Below are positions 24,715-33,620 of a DNA stretch of 64,000 nt, one piece after another. The stretch comes from G963692885 sp964658655 (GTDB lineage Bacteria; Acidobacteriota; Terriglobia; Terriglobales; Acidobacteriaceae): contig CAZZZL010000001.1 of assembly GCA_964658655.1 (NCBI GenBank), positions 124,001 through 188,000 of the forward strand. The letters are read 5' to 3'. The position numbers and the translations under genes are program-made. The notes beneath the pieces are model-generated. The model searched no databases and was not told the DNA's origin. It saw nothing but the letters and a program-made list of their open reading frames with translations. Within the stretch, counting starts at the first letter, position 1, and every line of letters starts with the position of its first letter.

Positions 24715-27435
24715 GTGGTCACGCAGGCTGTCTACAATCCGTCCGTCCAATCGCATCGGCGAACACATCGGCCGGCAGCAATCCGCATAACAGGCCGGGC
24801 CGCGCGCATCGCCATTCTTGAGAAGCTGAGCTTCCGCGCCCAGCCGGCCCTGCTGGCCGCAATCGCTTTGTCCGCAGGCATCGCCGCCACCCACCTGTAC
24901 TGGATCGCGCCATCCTGGCTGCTCCTCGCAGGCATCCTTCCGATGCTGACACTGTGCTGGTCTGGCCGGCAGACGTCCCGCCTCATCCTGCTTCCACTCT
25001 TCGTGGTATTTGTACTGATCGGCGCGCTGCTCAGCGAAGTGCAGCCTCATCCCCAGGCGCAGTCAGCCCTGATTCATCTGGCCGACGGCGACAGGCACAG
25101 CATCACCGGCGAGATCGTGCGTTTCGGCGCGGTTCGCACCATCGAATCGCAGCGACCCTTCAGCAACGAGCCAGTGCAGGAGCAGCAACTCTCGCTGCAA
25201 CTTGCCGTGTCCAGCATGGATTTGAAGCCGGTGACTGGTGGACTGCGGCTGGCCATTTATGCGCCGATGGATATTCAGATCGCCCCGGTCCATTGCGGTG
25301 ACAGAATGACCCTCACCGCTGCCCTCAAGGAACCGCAGCGCTACCGCGATCCCGGCGTATGGGATGGCCGCGCGTGGCTGCTCGGCCAGGGCGTCGGCGT
25401 GATCGCCGCGGCAAGTGCAACCGACATCCTGTTACCCGTCCATGGCAGTCACGGAAGCGCCGCATGCTGGATCCACGCGCTGCAGACCAGAGCCAGCGAA
25501 AGCCTCATCGCGCTCGGCACCACGGCAAAGCCGCACTGGCTGCCGTCTGCGCTGACTATCACCGAGAGCGACGCCAGCATGATTACCGCGATGGTCACCG
25601 GCGACCGTTCCTACCTCGAGCGCAGCGAGCGCATCGGCTTCGAACGCACCGGCGCATTCCACGTACTGGTCGTCTCGGGCTTGCATGTCGGCCTGATCGC
25701 GGCACTGTTGCTCGCGCTCACGAAACGCTTCGGCTGTTCCCGCGGGTGGTCCGGCCTGATCACCGCCATGCTCGCAACCCTCTACTCAATCTTCACCGGC
25801 TTTGGCGAACCCGTGCAGCGCGCATTGGCGATGGTGCTGCTCTACCTCGCGGCACGCGCCTGCTATCGCGATCGCCACGCCATGCAGGCGCTCGGCGTGG
25901 CTGCCCTCTGCCTGCTGGCGTGGCAGCCATCGGCGCTCTTCGACGCAGGCCTGCAGATGACCATCCTGACCGTGGTCGCCACCGGCGGCCTGGTGGCGCC
26001 GCTGCTTGAACGGACCATCGGTCCCTGGCTGCAAGCCACGCGCCAGATCAGTACCATTGCCGTCGATGCAGCAATGCCGCCGCGACTCGCGCAGTTCCGC
26101 GTGATGCTGCGGCTCTTCGCCTGGCATCTTGCGCCACTACTCCTGCCGTGGGACCAGCGCGGGAAGTCCGCACCCATACTGGCCGCAATCCTGCGCTTTA
26201 TTCTGCGACTAAGCGAACTGCTGCTGATGTCGATCACGGTCGAGATCGTCATGGCACTGCCCATGGCCCTTTACTTCCACCGCGTCACCGTCCTCGCGCT
26301 GCCCGTCAACCTGCTGCTCATCCCCGGCCTTGCGTTGCTTCTGCCCGTCGCTGTCCTCACAGCTATCGTCGCGCTCATCGCACCGCATCTCGCCATCGTT
26401 CCCGGCATGCTGCTCGCTGTGCTGCTGCATGCTGCAGTCGGCATCGTGCATCTCTTTTCGCGACAGATGGGCGATGTCCGCGTCGCCTCTCCCGCCATTT
26501 GGACGACAGTACTGTCCCTGCTGATGCTGGCCGGCTCGATCTGGGCCATGCGCCGCAACCGCCTCGCCTCGATCTTCTTCACTATTGCCGCCACTGGCGC
26601 AATCATTCTGCTGCTAGTACCGCATCGGCCCACAGCGCGGCCCCACGTGCTCGAAATCAGCGCCCTCGATGTCGGCCAGGGTGACGCACTCCTCGTCTTC
26701 ACCCCCGGCGGCAAGACCCTCATGGTCGATTGCGGCGGTCCCACCGGCGGCGACTTGGCGCAGCATGGCAATTTCGAGATCGGCGAGGATGTCGTCTCGC
26801 CCGTCCTGTGGTCGCGCGGCATCAGCCACCTGGACGCCGTCGTCCTCTCGCATGCGCACAGCGATCACATGGGCGGCATGTTCGCCGTGCTCAACAACTT
26901 CCATCCGCGTGAGCTCTGGGTCGGCAACAATCCGCCAAACTTCCAATACCGCGCGCTGCTGGCCGAGGCCAATCGCCTGCACATAGCAATCAGACAGTTC
27001 CACGCGGAGGACGCCTTCAGCTTCGGCGGCATGGCTGTCCGCGTACTTGCACCAGCAGCCGACTATACTCCCGGCCCGTCAGCCAAAAATGACGACTCGC
27101 TCGTCCTGCGCGTCGCCTACGGCAAAACTTCCGCCCTGCTCGAAGGCGATGCCGAGGCACCGAGTGAAGCGCAGATGGCGCAGCTTCCCTCCATTCACGC
27201 CGATCTGCTCAAGGTCGGCCACCACGGCAGCAAGACTTCCACGACCGCGCCCTTCCTGGCTGCCGTATCCCCGGAATATGCAGTGGTCTCCGTCGGCCTG
27301 CACAACCTTTACCACCATCCGCGCCTTGACACGCTGGAGCACCTGCAGGAGGCCGGCGTCCACACCTGGCGCACCGACCTCGACGGGATCAGCACCTTCT
27401 ACCTGGACGGTGAGCACATCACAACGTCTCCTTAG
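24715..27435 (+). CDS. comEC: ComEC/Rec2 DNA-uptake channel protein
   Basis: 906 residues, GTG start. N-terminal helices with a DUF4131-type periplasmic OB-like region (about 30-220), then the Competence domain of many membrane helices (about 290-640; signature FHVLVVSGLHVGLIAALLLA), and a C-terminal metallo-beta-lactamase-like domain (from ALDVGQGDALLVF near 650, with SHAHSDHMGGM near 712 and LKVGHHGSKTST). The His/Asp metal ligands are intact, consistent with nuclease activity on the incoming strand proposed for ComEC. It carries single-stranded DNA through the inner membrane in natural transformation. No other com gene is adjacent. Confidence 0.92.
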   Translation: MVTQAVYNPSVQSHRRTHRPAAIRITGRAARIAILEKLSFRAQPALLAAIALSAGIAATHLYWIAPSWLLLAGILPMLTLCWSGRQTSRLILLPLFVVFVLIGALLSEVQPHPQAQSALIHLADGDRHSITGEIVRFGAVRTIESQRPFSNEPVQEQQLSLQLAVSSMDLKPVTGGLRLAIYAPMDIQIAPVHCGDRMTLTAALKEPQRYRDPGVWDGRAWLLGQGVGVIAAASATDILLPVHGSHGSAACWIHALQTRASESLIALGTTAKPHWLPSALTITESDASMITAMVTGDRSYLERSERIGFERTGAFHVLVVSGLHVGLIAALLLALTKRFGCSRGWSGLITAMLATLYSIFTGFGEPVQRALAMVLLYLAARACYRDRHAMQALGVAALCLLAWQPSALFDAGLQMTILTVVATGGLVAPLLERTIGPWLQATRQISTIAVDAAMPPRLAQFRVMLRLFAWHLAPLLLPWDQRGKSAPILAAILRFILRLSELLLMSITVEIVMALPMALYFHRVTVLALPVNLLLIPGLALLLPVAVLTAIVALIAPHLAIVPGMLLAVLLHAAVGIVHLFSRQMGDVRVASPAIWTTVLSLLMLAGSIWAMRRNRLASIFFTIAATGAIILLLVPHRPTARPHVLEISALDVGQGDALLVFTPGGKTLMVDCGGPTGGDLAQHGNFEIGEDVVSPVLWSRGISHLDAVVLSHAHSDHMGGMFAVLNNFHPRELWVGNNPPNFQYRALLAEANRLHIAIRQFHAEDAFSFGGMAVRVLAPAADYTPGPSAKNDDSLVLRVAYGKTSALLEGDAEAPSEAQMAQLPSIHADLLKVGHHGSKTSTTAPFLAAVSPEYAVVSVGLHNLYHHPRLDTLEHLQEAGVHTWRTDLDGISTFYLDGEHITTSP

Positions 27436-27543
27436 CGCAGGACTCAGCATTCGCTCTTCCCCAAGTAGGATTGAAGATGTATGCTCGCAAACAATTCGCG
27501 GCATCGGGCATCAGGAGAACTGCTCTACGTGGGAGGGTACAGG

Positions 27544-27888
27544 ATGAGGTCGGACCAGTCGGAAGGCGAACTGAAGAACGAAAGCTCTGCAGCCAACGAA
27601 GGCGCCAGGCACAACTCCAGTCTCGAAAACGGCCAGCAGCCGATCGTCGAAAGCAGTGCCTTTGACCGCGAAGAACAGCGAAAAATCCGCCGGCTGCAAC
27701 TGATGATGGAGATGGTCATGTCGGTCATCAGCCAGGACCACACTCTCACTGTCGAGGAAGCAGCAGAGATTATCGGCGATAGCAGAAAAGCTGCTCTTGC
27801 CATGTTTCCCGACAAGGAACTCGCCTACAACCTGATCTACAAGCCGCGCCTGCAGCGGCTGATGCGCGAGCGTTTCCGCATCCAGTAG
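27544..27888 (+). CDS. Small conserved protein of unknown function downstream of comEC
   Basis: 114 residues from ATG 27544, which has GGGAGGG 6-7 nt upstream; an earlier ATG at 27481 lacks this. The first 45 residues are polar and likely disordered. The rest is helical: QRKIRRLQLMMEMVMSVISQ, then TVEEAAEIIGDSRKAALAMF and KELAYNLIYKPRLQRLMRER. The TVEEAAEIIGDSR part has an HTH-like spacing but I cannot assign a family. It is 108 bp after comEC and ends 3 bp before the convergent DUF3108 gene. Confidence 0.65.
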   Translation: MRSDQSEGELKNESSAANEGARHNSSLENGQQPIVESSAFDREEQRKIRRLQLMMEMVMSVISQDHTLTVEEAAEIIGDSRKAALAMFPDKELAYNLIYKPRLQRLMRERFRIQ

Positions 27889-27891
27889 CAA

Positions 27892-28752
27892 TTACTTCTG
27901 GTCGAAGCTGGACAACCTCAGCGTGATGGTGCCCCAGAATAGCCGGGCGCGCATCTGCACCGGAATGTGGCGCACATCGTCGGTGTACCAGATCCAGATA
28001 TTGCCGCGATTCTTCACCACGCCGGCATCGGCAGTCGGCTGCACGCGGATCGTATCGAATGTCCCGGCCGGCGTGATCACCCGTTCACGCGCCTCGACCT
28101 TCATCGTGACGTTGATTGTTCGCATCGCATCGGCCACGGGAAACACAAAGCTCTCGCCGACCGTCAACTCCTGCGTCGCACCGTAAAAAATCGCGGACAT
28201 CAGGTCGCTGACACATGGCGGAATGGCGGCCTGCTGATGCCTGGTCGTACCCTTCACCATGTTCTTTTCGTCCAGCACCTGCTGACCCGCCGCGCCATTA
28301 AAGCTCAGGCTGCTGGTGATCTGCCGATGCCCTTCCTGCAGCTGCTTATTGAAATATTGCGAGCAGCCCGTATGCCTGTCGAGCGCCGACTGGAAGCGAT
28401 CATTCACCTTGAATAGCAGGTTGACCGCGCCGATATCGACGCCGGTCGTGTTGATGCGCTCCGTGTTTCCCTCTGCATCCAGATGAATCGTGGCTGTACC
28501 GGCGGGAAATACACGCCAGTCCACGATGTAGTTCAGCGTCTGGTGCTGTGGCAGTGGATAGTGGGTGTCCGCGGCATGCAGCGGTGCCAGGTTCGGTGAC
28601 GACGGAGCAGGTGCAGTCTGGAAGGCGTAAGCGGGGCCGGACAGACCCCGGCCGGTAAGAACAAGGGCGGCAACCAGGCAGGCAGTCGTCAGAAGGCGGG
28701 TTCGAATCAATGTTGGCTCACTCTGTTGGGTGTCAGAAATGCCGGGCACCAA
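27892..28752 (-). CDS. DUF3108 periplasmic protein
   Basis: 286 residues. The annotated TTG start (28752) overlaps the upstream gene by 20 bp; TTG at 28710 would give a tidier signal peptide (LIRTRLLTTACLVAALVLTG). The mature part is a beta-rich DUF3108 domain: NYIVDWRVFPAGTATIHL, FKVNDRFQSALDRHTGCSQY, the basic-rich EGHRQITSS segment, and the closing IWIWYTDDVRHIPVQMRARL. Family members are exported and uncharacterised. As the last gene of the waaA-lpxK operon, an envelope or outer-membrane role is inferred. Confidence 0.82.
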   Translation of the reverse strand: MVPGISDTQQSEPTLIRTRLLTTACLVAALVLTGRGLSGPAYAFQTAPAPSSPNLAPLHAADTHYPLPQHQTLNYIVDWRVFPAGTATIHLDAEGNTERINTTGVDIGAVNLLFKVNDRFQSALDRHTGCSQYFNKQLQEGHRQITSSLSFNGAAGQQVLDEKNMVKGTTRHQQAAIPPCVSDLMSAIFYGATQELTVGESFVFPVADAMRTINVTMKVEARERVITPAGTFDTIRVQPTADAGVVKNRGNIWIWYTDDVRHIPVQMRARLFWGTITLRLSSFDQK

Positions 28753-29326
28753 TGAAGATTCTCACCAGCAGGGCGGCATAGATTGCGATTGCGCCTAAAC
28801 CAGCATTGTACTCGCGGTGGCGCAGGTAAAGCTCACTGGAGAAGCCGCCGGCGGTTACGTTCCGACCAGAAGGACGGGCACGCGTCAGCCGGGGCAGCAG
28901 CCGCGGCACCTGGCGAGTATAGGCCTCGAACTCCGGGAAGGCCTGCCGCAGGAACGCCTCTTCCGAAAGAATCGTTGGCAGATAAATGATGGTGAACAGC
29001 ACAGCCAGCAGGATGAAGATCACCCAGCTGCGCGAAGCGGCGGCAAAGCCGAACGCCATCAGCATCGATCCTAGGTAGAGTGGGTTGCGCGTATAGCCAT
29101 ACGGCCCCGTCGTCGCCAGTTCGGCATTCTTCTTTACGTAGCCCGAAGCATAACCGCGCAGCGCCGCACCCGGAACCACCAGCAGCAGGCTCAGGGTCAG
29201 CGAGCGATAGGTCGGCGGCACGTAGTACAGATGCCAGACATAAAAGGCAGCGAAGAGAAAGCCCATCGGCACACGAATGCGCCGGGCAATCCTGCTCCAT
29301 TGCTGTAACTGCGATGGCGCACTCAT
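28733..29326 (-). CDS. Isoprenylcysteine carboxyl methyltransferase (ICMT)-like membrane protein
   Basis: 197 residues with about five hydrophobic segments. GPYGYTRNPLYLGSMLMAFG near residues 74-93 is the SAM-binding signature shared by ICMT, PEMT and NnrU-like integral membrane methyltransferases, followed by the LSEEAFLRQAFPEFEAYTRQ motif typical of this family. The acceptor is unknown; bacterial members methylate lipids or other small substrates rather than prenylated proteins. It overlaps the GT9 gene by 4 bp and the DUF3108 gene by 20 bp. Confidence 0.85.
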   Translation of the reverse strand: MSAPSQLQQWSRIARRIRVPMGFLFAAFYVWHLYYVPPTYRSLTLSLLLVVPGAALRGYASGYVKKNAELATTGPYGYTRNPLYLGSMLMAFGFAAASRSWVIFILLAVLFTIIYLPTILSEEAFLRQAFPEFEAYTRQVPRLLPRLTRARPSGRNVTAGGFSSELYLRHREYNAGLGAIAIYAALLVRIFIGARHF

Positions 29327-30501
29327 GCGGGCGGCTGCGTCTCCTCGATGTCCGTTCCAGGAGTGACGCCGCCGTCCGGCAATGGGACGCTCGCGGCTTT
29401 TCCGGCATCCACTTCAACGCCAGGCTCTCCGTCAGAAATCCCCGCAAGCAATTCCTGTGCAGCAGCCAGCACTTCTTCTGCCGTAATGGTGAGCAAACCG
29501 GTCTCCGGCTCGCGATGACGCGTGTGGTCGCGCTTGCTTTCAGGATGACGCAGGACACGGAATGGGACGCCGAACGGCCCGTTGCGCGCTGGATCTGTAG
29601 GCCCGAAGATGCCGACTACCGGCACGTTGAGCGCACAGGCCAGGTGCAGAGGGCCTGTATCACCGGCAATCACCAGCGCTGCACGGCGCGTCACGGCAAT
29701 GAGCTGATCGAGCGTCATGTTCAGCGCAATCGCGACGCCGCCGCTTGCTGCTACAAGCTCCCGCGCAATGCCTTCTTCGCCGGGGCCGGCATTCACAACG
29801 ACCTTGCAGCCAAGGGTATGCAGAGCCGCCGCCACGGCACCATAGCGGTCGGCAGGCCATCGCTTGGCGCCCCAGCCTGCACCTGGATTGATAAGCACCA
29901 GCGTCTGTCCGCGCGCGATCGTCCGATCGCACCAGGCCTCGGCCTGCGGACTTCGCGGTAGCATCGGTGCCGTAAACTCCAGCTCGTCATCTGCTATGTG
30001 GCTGGCGACTTCAATCGCCTGGTCGATCACGTGGACGCCCGTCGTTGCTACCTGCTCTTTGAAAAACCGGCGCGCCAGCGGCTCGCGGGGAGAGGCCTCG
30101 CCGATCATGCGTGCAGGTTTAGCCAGCCGCCCCAGCATGGCCGATCGCACCGCTCCCTGCAGATCGATGCAGACGTCATACTGCGCAGCTCGCAGTTCGC
30201 GGCGAATGTCACTCACCTCGCTCAGCGTGTCCGGCGTCAGCGGCGCTCTTGCCCATTTTTTCGCCGGCACATGATGGATGCGATCGATCAGCGGCATCGT
30301 CGGCCGCTCGCCTGCAGCCATGCGGGCCGGCGCGTCACATGCGGCCAGCAGCGCCTGCCATTGTGGCTCGACCGCCCAGCCCAGGAACCACTCAGGATGG
30401 CGCAGACGCAGGGCAGTGATGGCTGGCAGAGCATGCAGAATGTCGCCCATGGCACCCAGGCGGACGATGAGCACTCGAAGTTGGGTCGCAGGGGCTAGCA
30501 A
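29323..30501 (-). CDS. Glycosyltransferase family 9 (LPS heptosyltransferase-like)
   Basis: 392 residues from a TTG start. It has a GT-B fold with the GT9 N-terminal motif VRLGAMGDILHALPAITALR (about 13-32) and the donor-site segments LINPGAGWGAKRWPADRYGA and VVGIFGPTDPARNGPFG. Heptosyltransferases I/II add L-glycero-D-manno-heptose to the Kdo core; position after waaA and lpxK supports this. The last 40 residues are an extra Pro/Glu-rich tail not normally present. Cytosolic, acting on core-lipid A at the inner membrane. Confidence 0.88.
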   Translation of the reverse strand: MLAPATQLRVLIVRLGAMGDILHALPAITALRLRHPEWFLGWAVEPQWQALLAACDAPARMAAGERPTMPLIDRIHHVPAKKWARAPLTPDTLSEVSDIRRELRAAQYDVCIDLQGAVRSAMLGRLAKPARMIGEASPREPLARRFFKEQVATTGVHVIDQAIEVASHIADDELEFTAPMLPRSPQAEAWCDRTIARGQTLVLINPGAGWGAKRWPADRYGAVAAALHTLGCKVVVNAGPGEEGIARELVAASGGVAIALNMTLDQLIAVTRRAALVIAGDTGPLHLACALNVPVVGIFGPTDPARNGPFGVPFRVLRHPESKRDHTRHREPETGLLTITAEEVLAAAQELLAGISDGEPGVEVDAGKAASVPLPDGGVTPGTDIEETQPPA

Positions 30502-30505
30502 AGCC

Positions 30506-31525
30506 TCATTTTCTCACAGCACCAGCGTCATTCCCGGCGTGTCGCTGTCCCTTGGGTCGAAGGCTACCCAAACGCGACAACACCTCTCCCGGCTCGATCA
30601 GTTCAACGGTGAGCGAAGCTGCTTCGACCGGCGCATACTGTCGCAGGGCCCCAAGCGCGCTCGGCGAAAGCCGCGTCAGATCTTTCGCCGTTGTAAGGAT
30701 GCGCGTCGCGCCCGCTGCCTTCACCCGCTCTCCTAGAACTCGCAGATCAGCTGCGGTGAATGGATGATGATCCGGAAACGCCAGCGTATCGACCAGCTCG
30801 ACACCGATCGCGCCCAGCTCTGCGAAAAACTCCTGCGGCCGGGCAATCCCGCAGAAGGCAAGCGACGCTTGCGCGACAGAAAGCAGTTCTACCTGCCGCC
30901 GAGCATGCCAGATAGATGCGTCCGGCTGCAGGTAGCGCTGAATCTCTACTTCAAGCTCGCGATCCGCTTCCCGCAGCACCACAACATCCGCGCGACGCAG
31001 CGACGACAGCGGCTCCCGCAGGTGCCCGGCAGGCAGCAGCTTCGTCTGCAGGTCATCGCGGTGCAGCAGGACAATATCCACATCGCGCGCCAGCTGCCGG
31101 TGCTGGAATCCGTCGTCCAGCAGGTGCAGGCGTACGGCTTCCTGTTCGGCCATCAGACCGGCCTCGTAGCGCTCAGCCCCTACATACACCGGGACGCCGG
31201 TTTCGCGGGCAATCAGTAGTGGCTCATCGCCGAACTGCTCGCTGGTCGAAGACTCCGACGCATCCACGCGCTCCACAGACTGCTGATGCCGCCCATATCC
31301 ACGCGACAGTACATCGACGGCCATGCCGGCCTGCGTCAGCAGCCTGGCAAGAGCAATGGCAAACGGCGTCTTACCACCACCGCCAGTCGACAGGTTGCCG
31401 ATACTGACGACGGGCCCGCTTAAAAGCTTCTGCCCGAGCCAGCCACGATCGTACGCAGCGTTCTTCGCCGAGACGGCAGCCGCATACAGCGGCGTCAAAG
31501 GAGCAAGTCCAGCCTGCGGCTTCAT
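30506..31525 (-). CDS. lpxK: Tetraacyldisaccharide 4'-kinase
   Basis: 339 residues. A membrane-anchoring N-terminal helix is followed by the P-loop SIGNLSTGGGGKTPFAIALA (GGGGKT at 48-53), the DGFQHRQLARDVDIVLLHR motif and the C-terminal TTAKDLTRLSP. LpxK phosphorylates the 4' position of lipid A disaccharide. Start overlaps the waaA stop by 4 bp. Its presence shows a lipid A-based outer membrane. Confidence 0.95.
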   Translation of the reverse strand: MKPQAGLAPLTPLYAAAVSAKNAAYDRGWLGQKLLSGPVVSIGNLSTGGGGKTPFAIALARLLTQAGMAVDVLSRGYGRHQQSVERVDASESSTSEQFGDEPLLIARETGVPVYVGAERYEAGLMAEQEAVRLHLLDDGFQHRQLARDVDIVLLHRDDLQTKLLPAGHLREPLSSLRRADVVVLREADRELEVEIQRYLQPDASIWHARRQVELLSVAQASLAFCGIARPQEFFAELGAIGVELVDTLAFPDHHPFTAADLRVLGERVKAAGATRILTTAKDLTRLSPSALGALRQYAPVEAASLTVELIEPGEVLSRLGSLRPKGQRHAGNDAGAVRK

Positions 31526-32817
31526 ACGCCCGCTCCCAGCAGCTTCAGAATGCCATCGGCTGCGCGCGTCGTCGCACCAGCCTGCGCCTCGAAGACCTTT
31601 TTCGCATTTGCACCCATCGCTGCCGATTTATCCTGCAGCAGTCCGATCAGGTCCGCGTCCAGCGTCTCAGGTCGCACAATCCTGATTGCCTCCTGCTCGA
31701 TCAGCAACTCGACAATATCGCGAAAGTTTTCATAGTGCGGCCCCGTCGCCACCGGCACACCGAACTGCGCCGGCTCCAGCGGATTATGGCCGCCCGCCGC
31801 AACCAGGCTCCCCCCGACAAACGCAGCAGCAGCCTGCGCATAGATGGCGGCCAGCTCGCCAATCGAGTCCAGCAGAAAAATACTGCCGGCAGCCAGCGGC
31901 GAGGGACTCGCCATCCACGCCGAACGTCGCGTCCACTCCAGCGTCGACGTCTGCAGCAGCGCAGCGACCTTCTCGAAGCGCTCCGGATGCCTGGGCGCCA
32001 GCAGCATCACCGCACCTGGAACCGCATGCACGACCCGCGGCCACGCCTCCAGCAGCAGCGCTTCTTCACCCTCGAGTGTTGACCCACACACAAGCAGCTT
32101 CGCCGATGCATCCAGCGCCTGCGTCAGATGACCGGCGATCGGCAGATCGAGCGGCGCACGCACATCGAACTTCAAGTTGCCGCCCGCAGAGACGCGGTCC
32201 GCTGGCACACCGATTGCCACCAACCTGCGAGCGTCCTCCGGCGTCTGCGACTGCACCAGGGTGAGCATCTTCAGGAAGGGCCGCCACAGAATACCGAGTC
32301 GCCGATATCGCGGCAGCGAGCGATCCGAAACCCGCGCATTCACCACGGCAACCGGAATCCCTCGGCGTGCGCAATGCGTGAGAACATTCGGCCAGAGCTC
32401 TGACTCAGCCAGCACCAGCGCCGACGGTTGCACCCTATCGAATGCAGCCCGAACACTCCATGGAAAATCCAGCGGGAAATAAAAACACCGCTCCGCGCCG
32501 AAGCGTTCGCACGCCAGCTTTTGCCCGGTCCGCGTCGTGGTCGAGACGATTACTTCGAAGTGGGGCGCCCGGCTTTGCAGTTCGCGCACCAGCCCGCTGA
32601 CCGCCAGCACTTCGCCAACCGAAACTGCGTGGATCCAGATGCGGCGACGATCCGGCTGCCCCGCCACAAACCCCGCACGCGGACCGAAAAATCGCCCACC
32701 CAGGCCGTCGCGAAAACGGGCGCTCGTTGCCAGCCGGAACAGCCACCAGGGCGAGCCCAGTATCAGCAGCAGCAGCAGCGCGAAGTTATAGAAAATGCGG
32801 ACGATGAATAAATGCAC
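31522..32817 (-). CDS. waaA: 3-deoxy-D-manno-octulosonic acid (Kdo) transferase
   Basis: 431 residues from GTG. An N-terminal membrane helix (IFYNFALLLLLILGSPWWLF) is followed by a GT-B fold: RRIWIHAVSVGEVLA with the catalytic-region Glu, ALVLAESELWPNVL, VNARVSDRSLPRYRRLG, and C-terminal AAAFVGGSLVAAGGHNPLEP. WaaA transfers Kdo from CMP-Kdo to lipid IVA. It is first in the five-gene minus-strand operon; its promoter shares the 47-bp space with the divergent secreted protein gene. Confidence 0.95.
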   Translation of the reverse strand: MHLFIVRIFYNFALLLLLILGSPWWLFRLATSARFRDGLGGRFFGPRAGFVAGQPDRRRIWIHAVSVGEVLAVSGLVRELQSRAPHFEVIVSTTTRTGQKLACERFGAERCFYFPLDFPWSVRAAFDRVQPSALVLAESELWPNVLTHCARRGIPVAVVNARVSDRSLPRYRRLGILWRPFLKMLTLVQSQTPEDARRLVAIGVPADRVSAGGNLKFDVRAPLDLPIAGHLTQALDASAKLLVCGSTLEGEEALLLEAWPRVVHAVPGAVMLLAPRHPERFEKVAALLQTSTLEWTRRSAWMASPSPLAAGSIFLLDSIGELAAIYAQAAAAFVGGSLVAAGGHNPLEPAQFGVPVATGPHYENFRDIVELLIEQEAIRIVRPETLDADLIGLLQDKSAAMGANAKKVFEAQAGATTRAADGILKLLGAGV

Positions 32818-32864
32818 GTAAGGGTTGGGACTGGACGTTTTGTGCCCGACTTGATGATAATCGG

Positions 32865-33560
32865 TTGCACATGCGCACGATGAGGATCAGCGAGAGTCGT
32901 CATAAGGTAAACAGTTCGATCGTCAGCACACGATGTCTAACCCTGTGCGTGCTGGGCGCACTCACATGCAGCCATCCCGGCAGGGCTGCTGACAAAGCGC
33001 CACCGCCGGCGCAGGCGGCAACTACCTATCTCGACGTCGATACTCATCCCGCGGAGCACGTTTCCATCGCGGCCGAACCGTTCACCGGCAGCAGGGCGGA
33101 ATTCTTTCATCTCAACTACCCGGCTTATGGACTGATGCCCGTCCGCATGGTCATCACCAACGACGGCGATACACCCGTCTCTCTTTCGCAGGCGCGCATC
33201 GACTTCATCACGGCCGCGGGTGACAAGATTCCAGCCGCCCAGATCGAAGATGTTGAACGCATGATCGACACGCCTCCAAACCCGGGAGCAAAGATCCCGC
33301 TCGGGCCCATCCCAATCAAGGTTGGCGGTAAAGGCAAGAACAGGGACAAGCAGATCAAGGCAGATTTCGATGCCTATGGCTTCAGTTCGATTGCCGTCGA
33401 ACCACATACAACGCATGCAGGTTTTTTCTTTTATGACGTCTCAGGAATCGACCATCCCCTGATCGGCGCGAAGCTCGAAGTGCGCGAAGTCCAAGCCTCG
33501 GATGGCAAGCAGATGTTTGCCTTCGAAGTACCGTTCTACAAACTCGGAGTCAACTACTAA
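32865..33560 (+). CDS. Secreted protein of unknown function
   Basis: 231 residues from TTG 32865; ATGs at 32871 and 32880 are alternative starts. An N-terminal hydrophobic segment (TRCLTLCVLGALTC) acts as a signal, and the Cys at its end may be a lipobox-like site (GALTCS). The mature part is beta-rich: VRMVITNDGDTPVSLSQARI resembles an Ig-like fold, and a Lys-rich loop (VGGKGKNRDKQIKADF) is unusual. It is divergent from waaA, so an envelope role is possible. No family recognised. Confidence 0.65.
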   Translation: MHMRTMRISESRHKVNSSIVSTRCLTLCVLGALTCSHPGRAADKAPPPAQAATTYLDVDTHPAEHVSIAAEPFTGSRAEFFHLNYPAYGLMPVRMVITNDGDTPVSLSQARIDFITAAGDKIPAAQIEDVERMIDTPPNPGAKIPLGPIPIKVGGKGKNRDKQIKADFDAYGFSSIAVEPHTTHAGFFFYDVSGIDHPLIGAKLEVREVQASDGKQMFAFEVPFYKLGVNY

Positions 33561-33563
33561 CGC

Positions 33564-33599
33564 GGTGCGGCCTGTCTCACGCTGAGACAGGCATGCACC
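33564..33599. terminator. Strong bidirectional hairpin between convergent genes
   Basis: GCCTGTCTCA/TGAGACAGGC is a perfect 10-bp stem with a 3-nt CGC loop, extended by outer GGTGC/GCACC pairs after small internal mismatches. It sits between the stops of the secreted protein (33560) and the radical SAM gene (33621) and can serve both strands. No U-tract follows. Confidence 0.7.
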
Positions 33600-33620
33600 A
33601 ATAGTCGTTGACGCAGCCCC

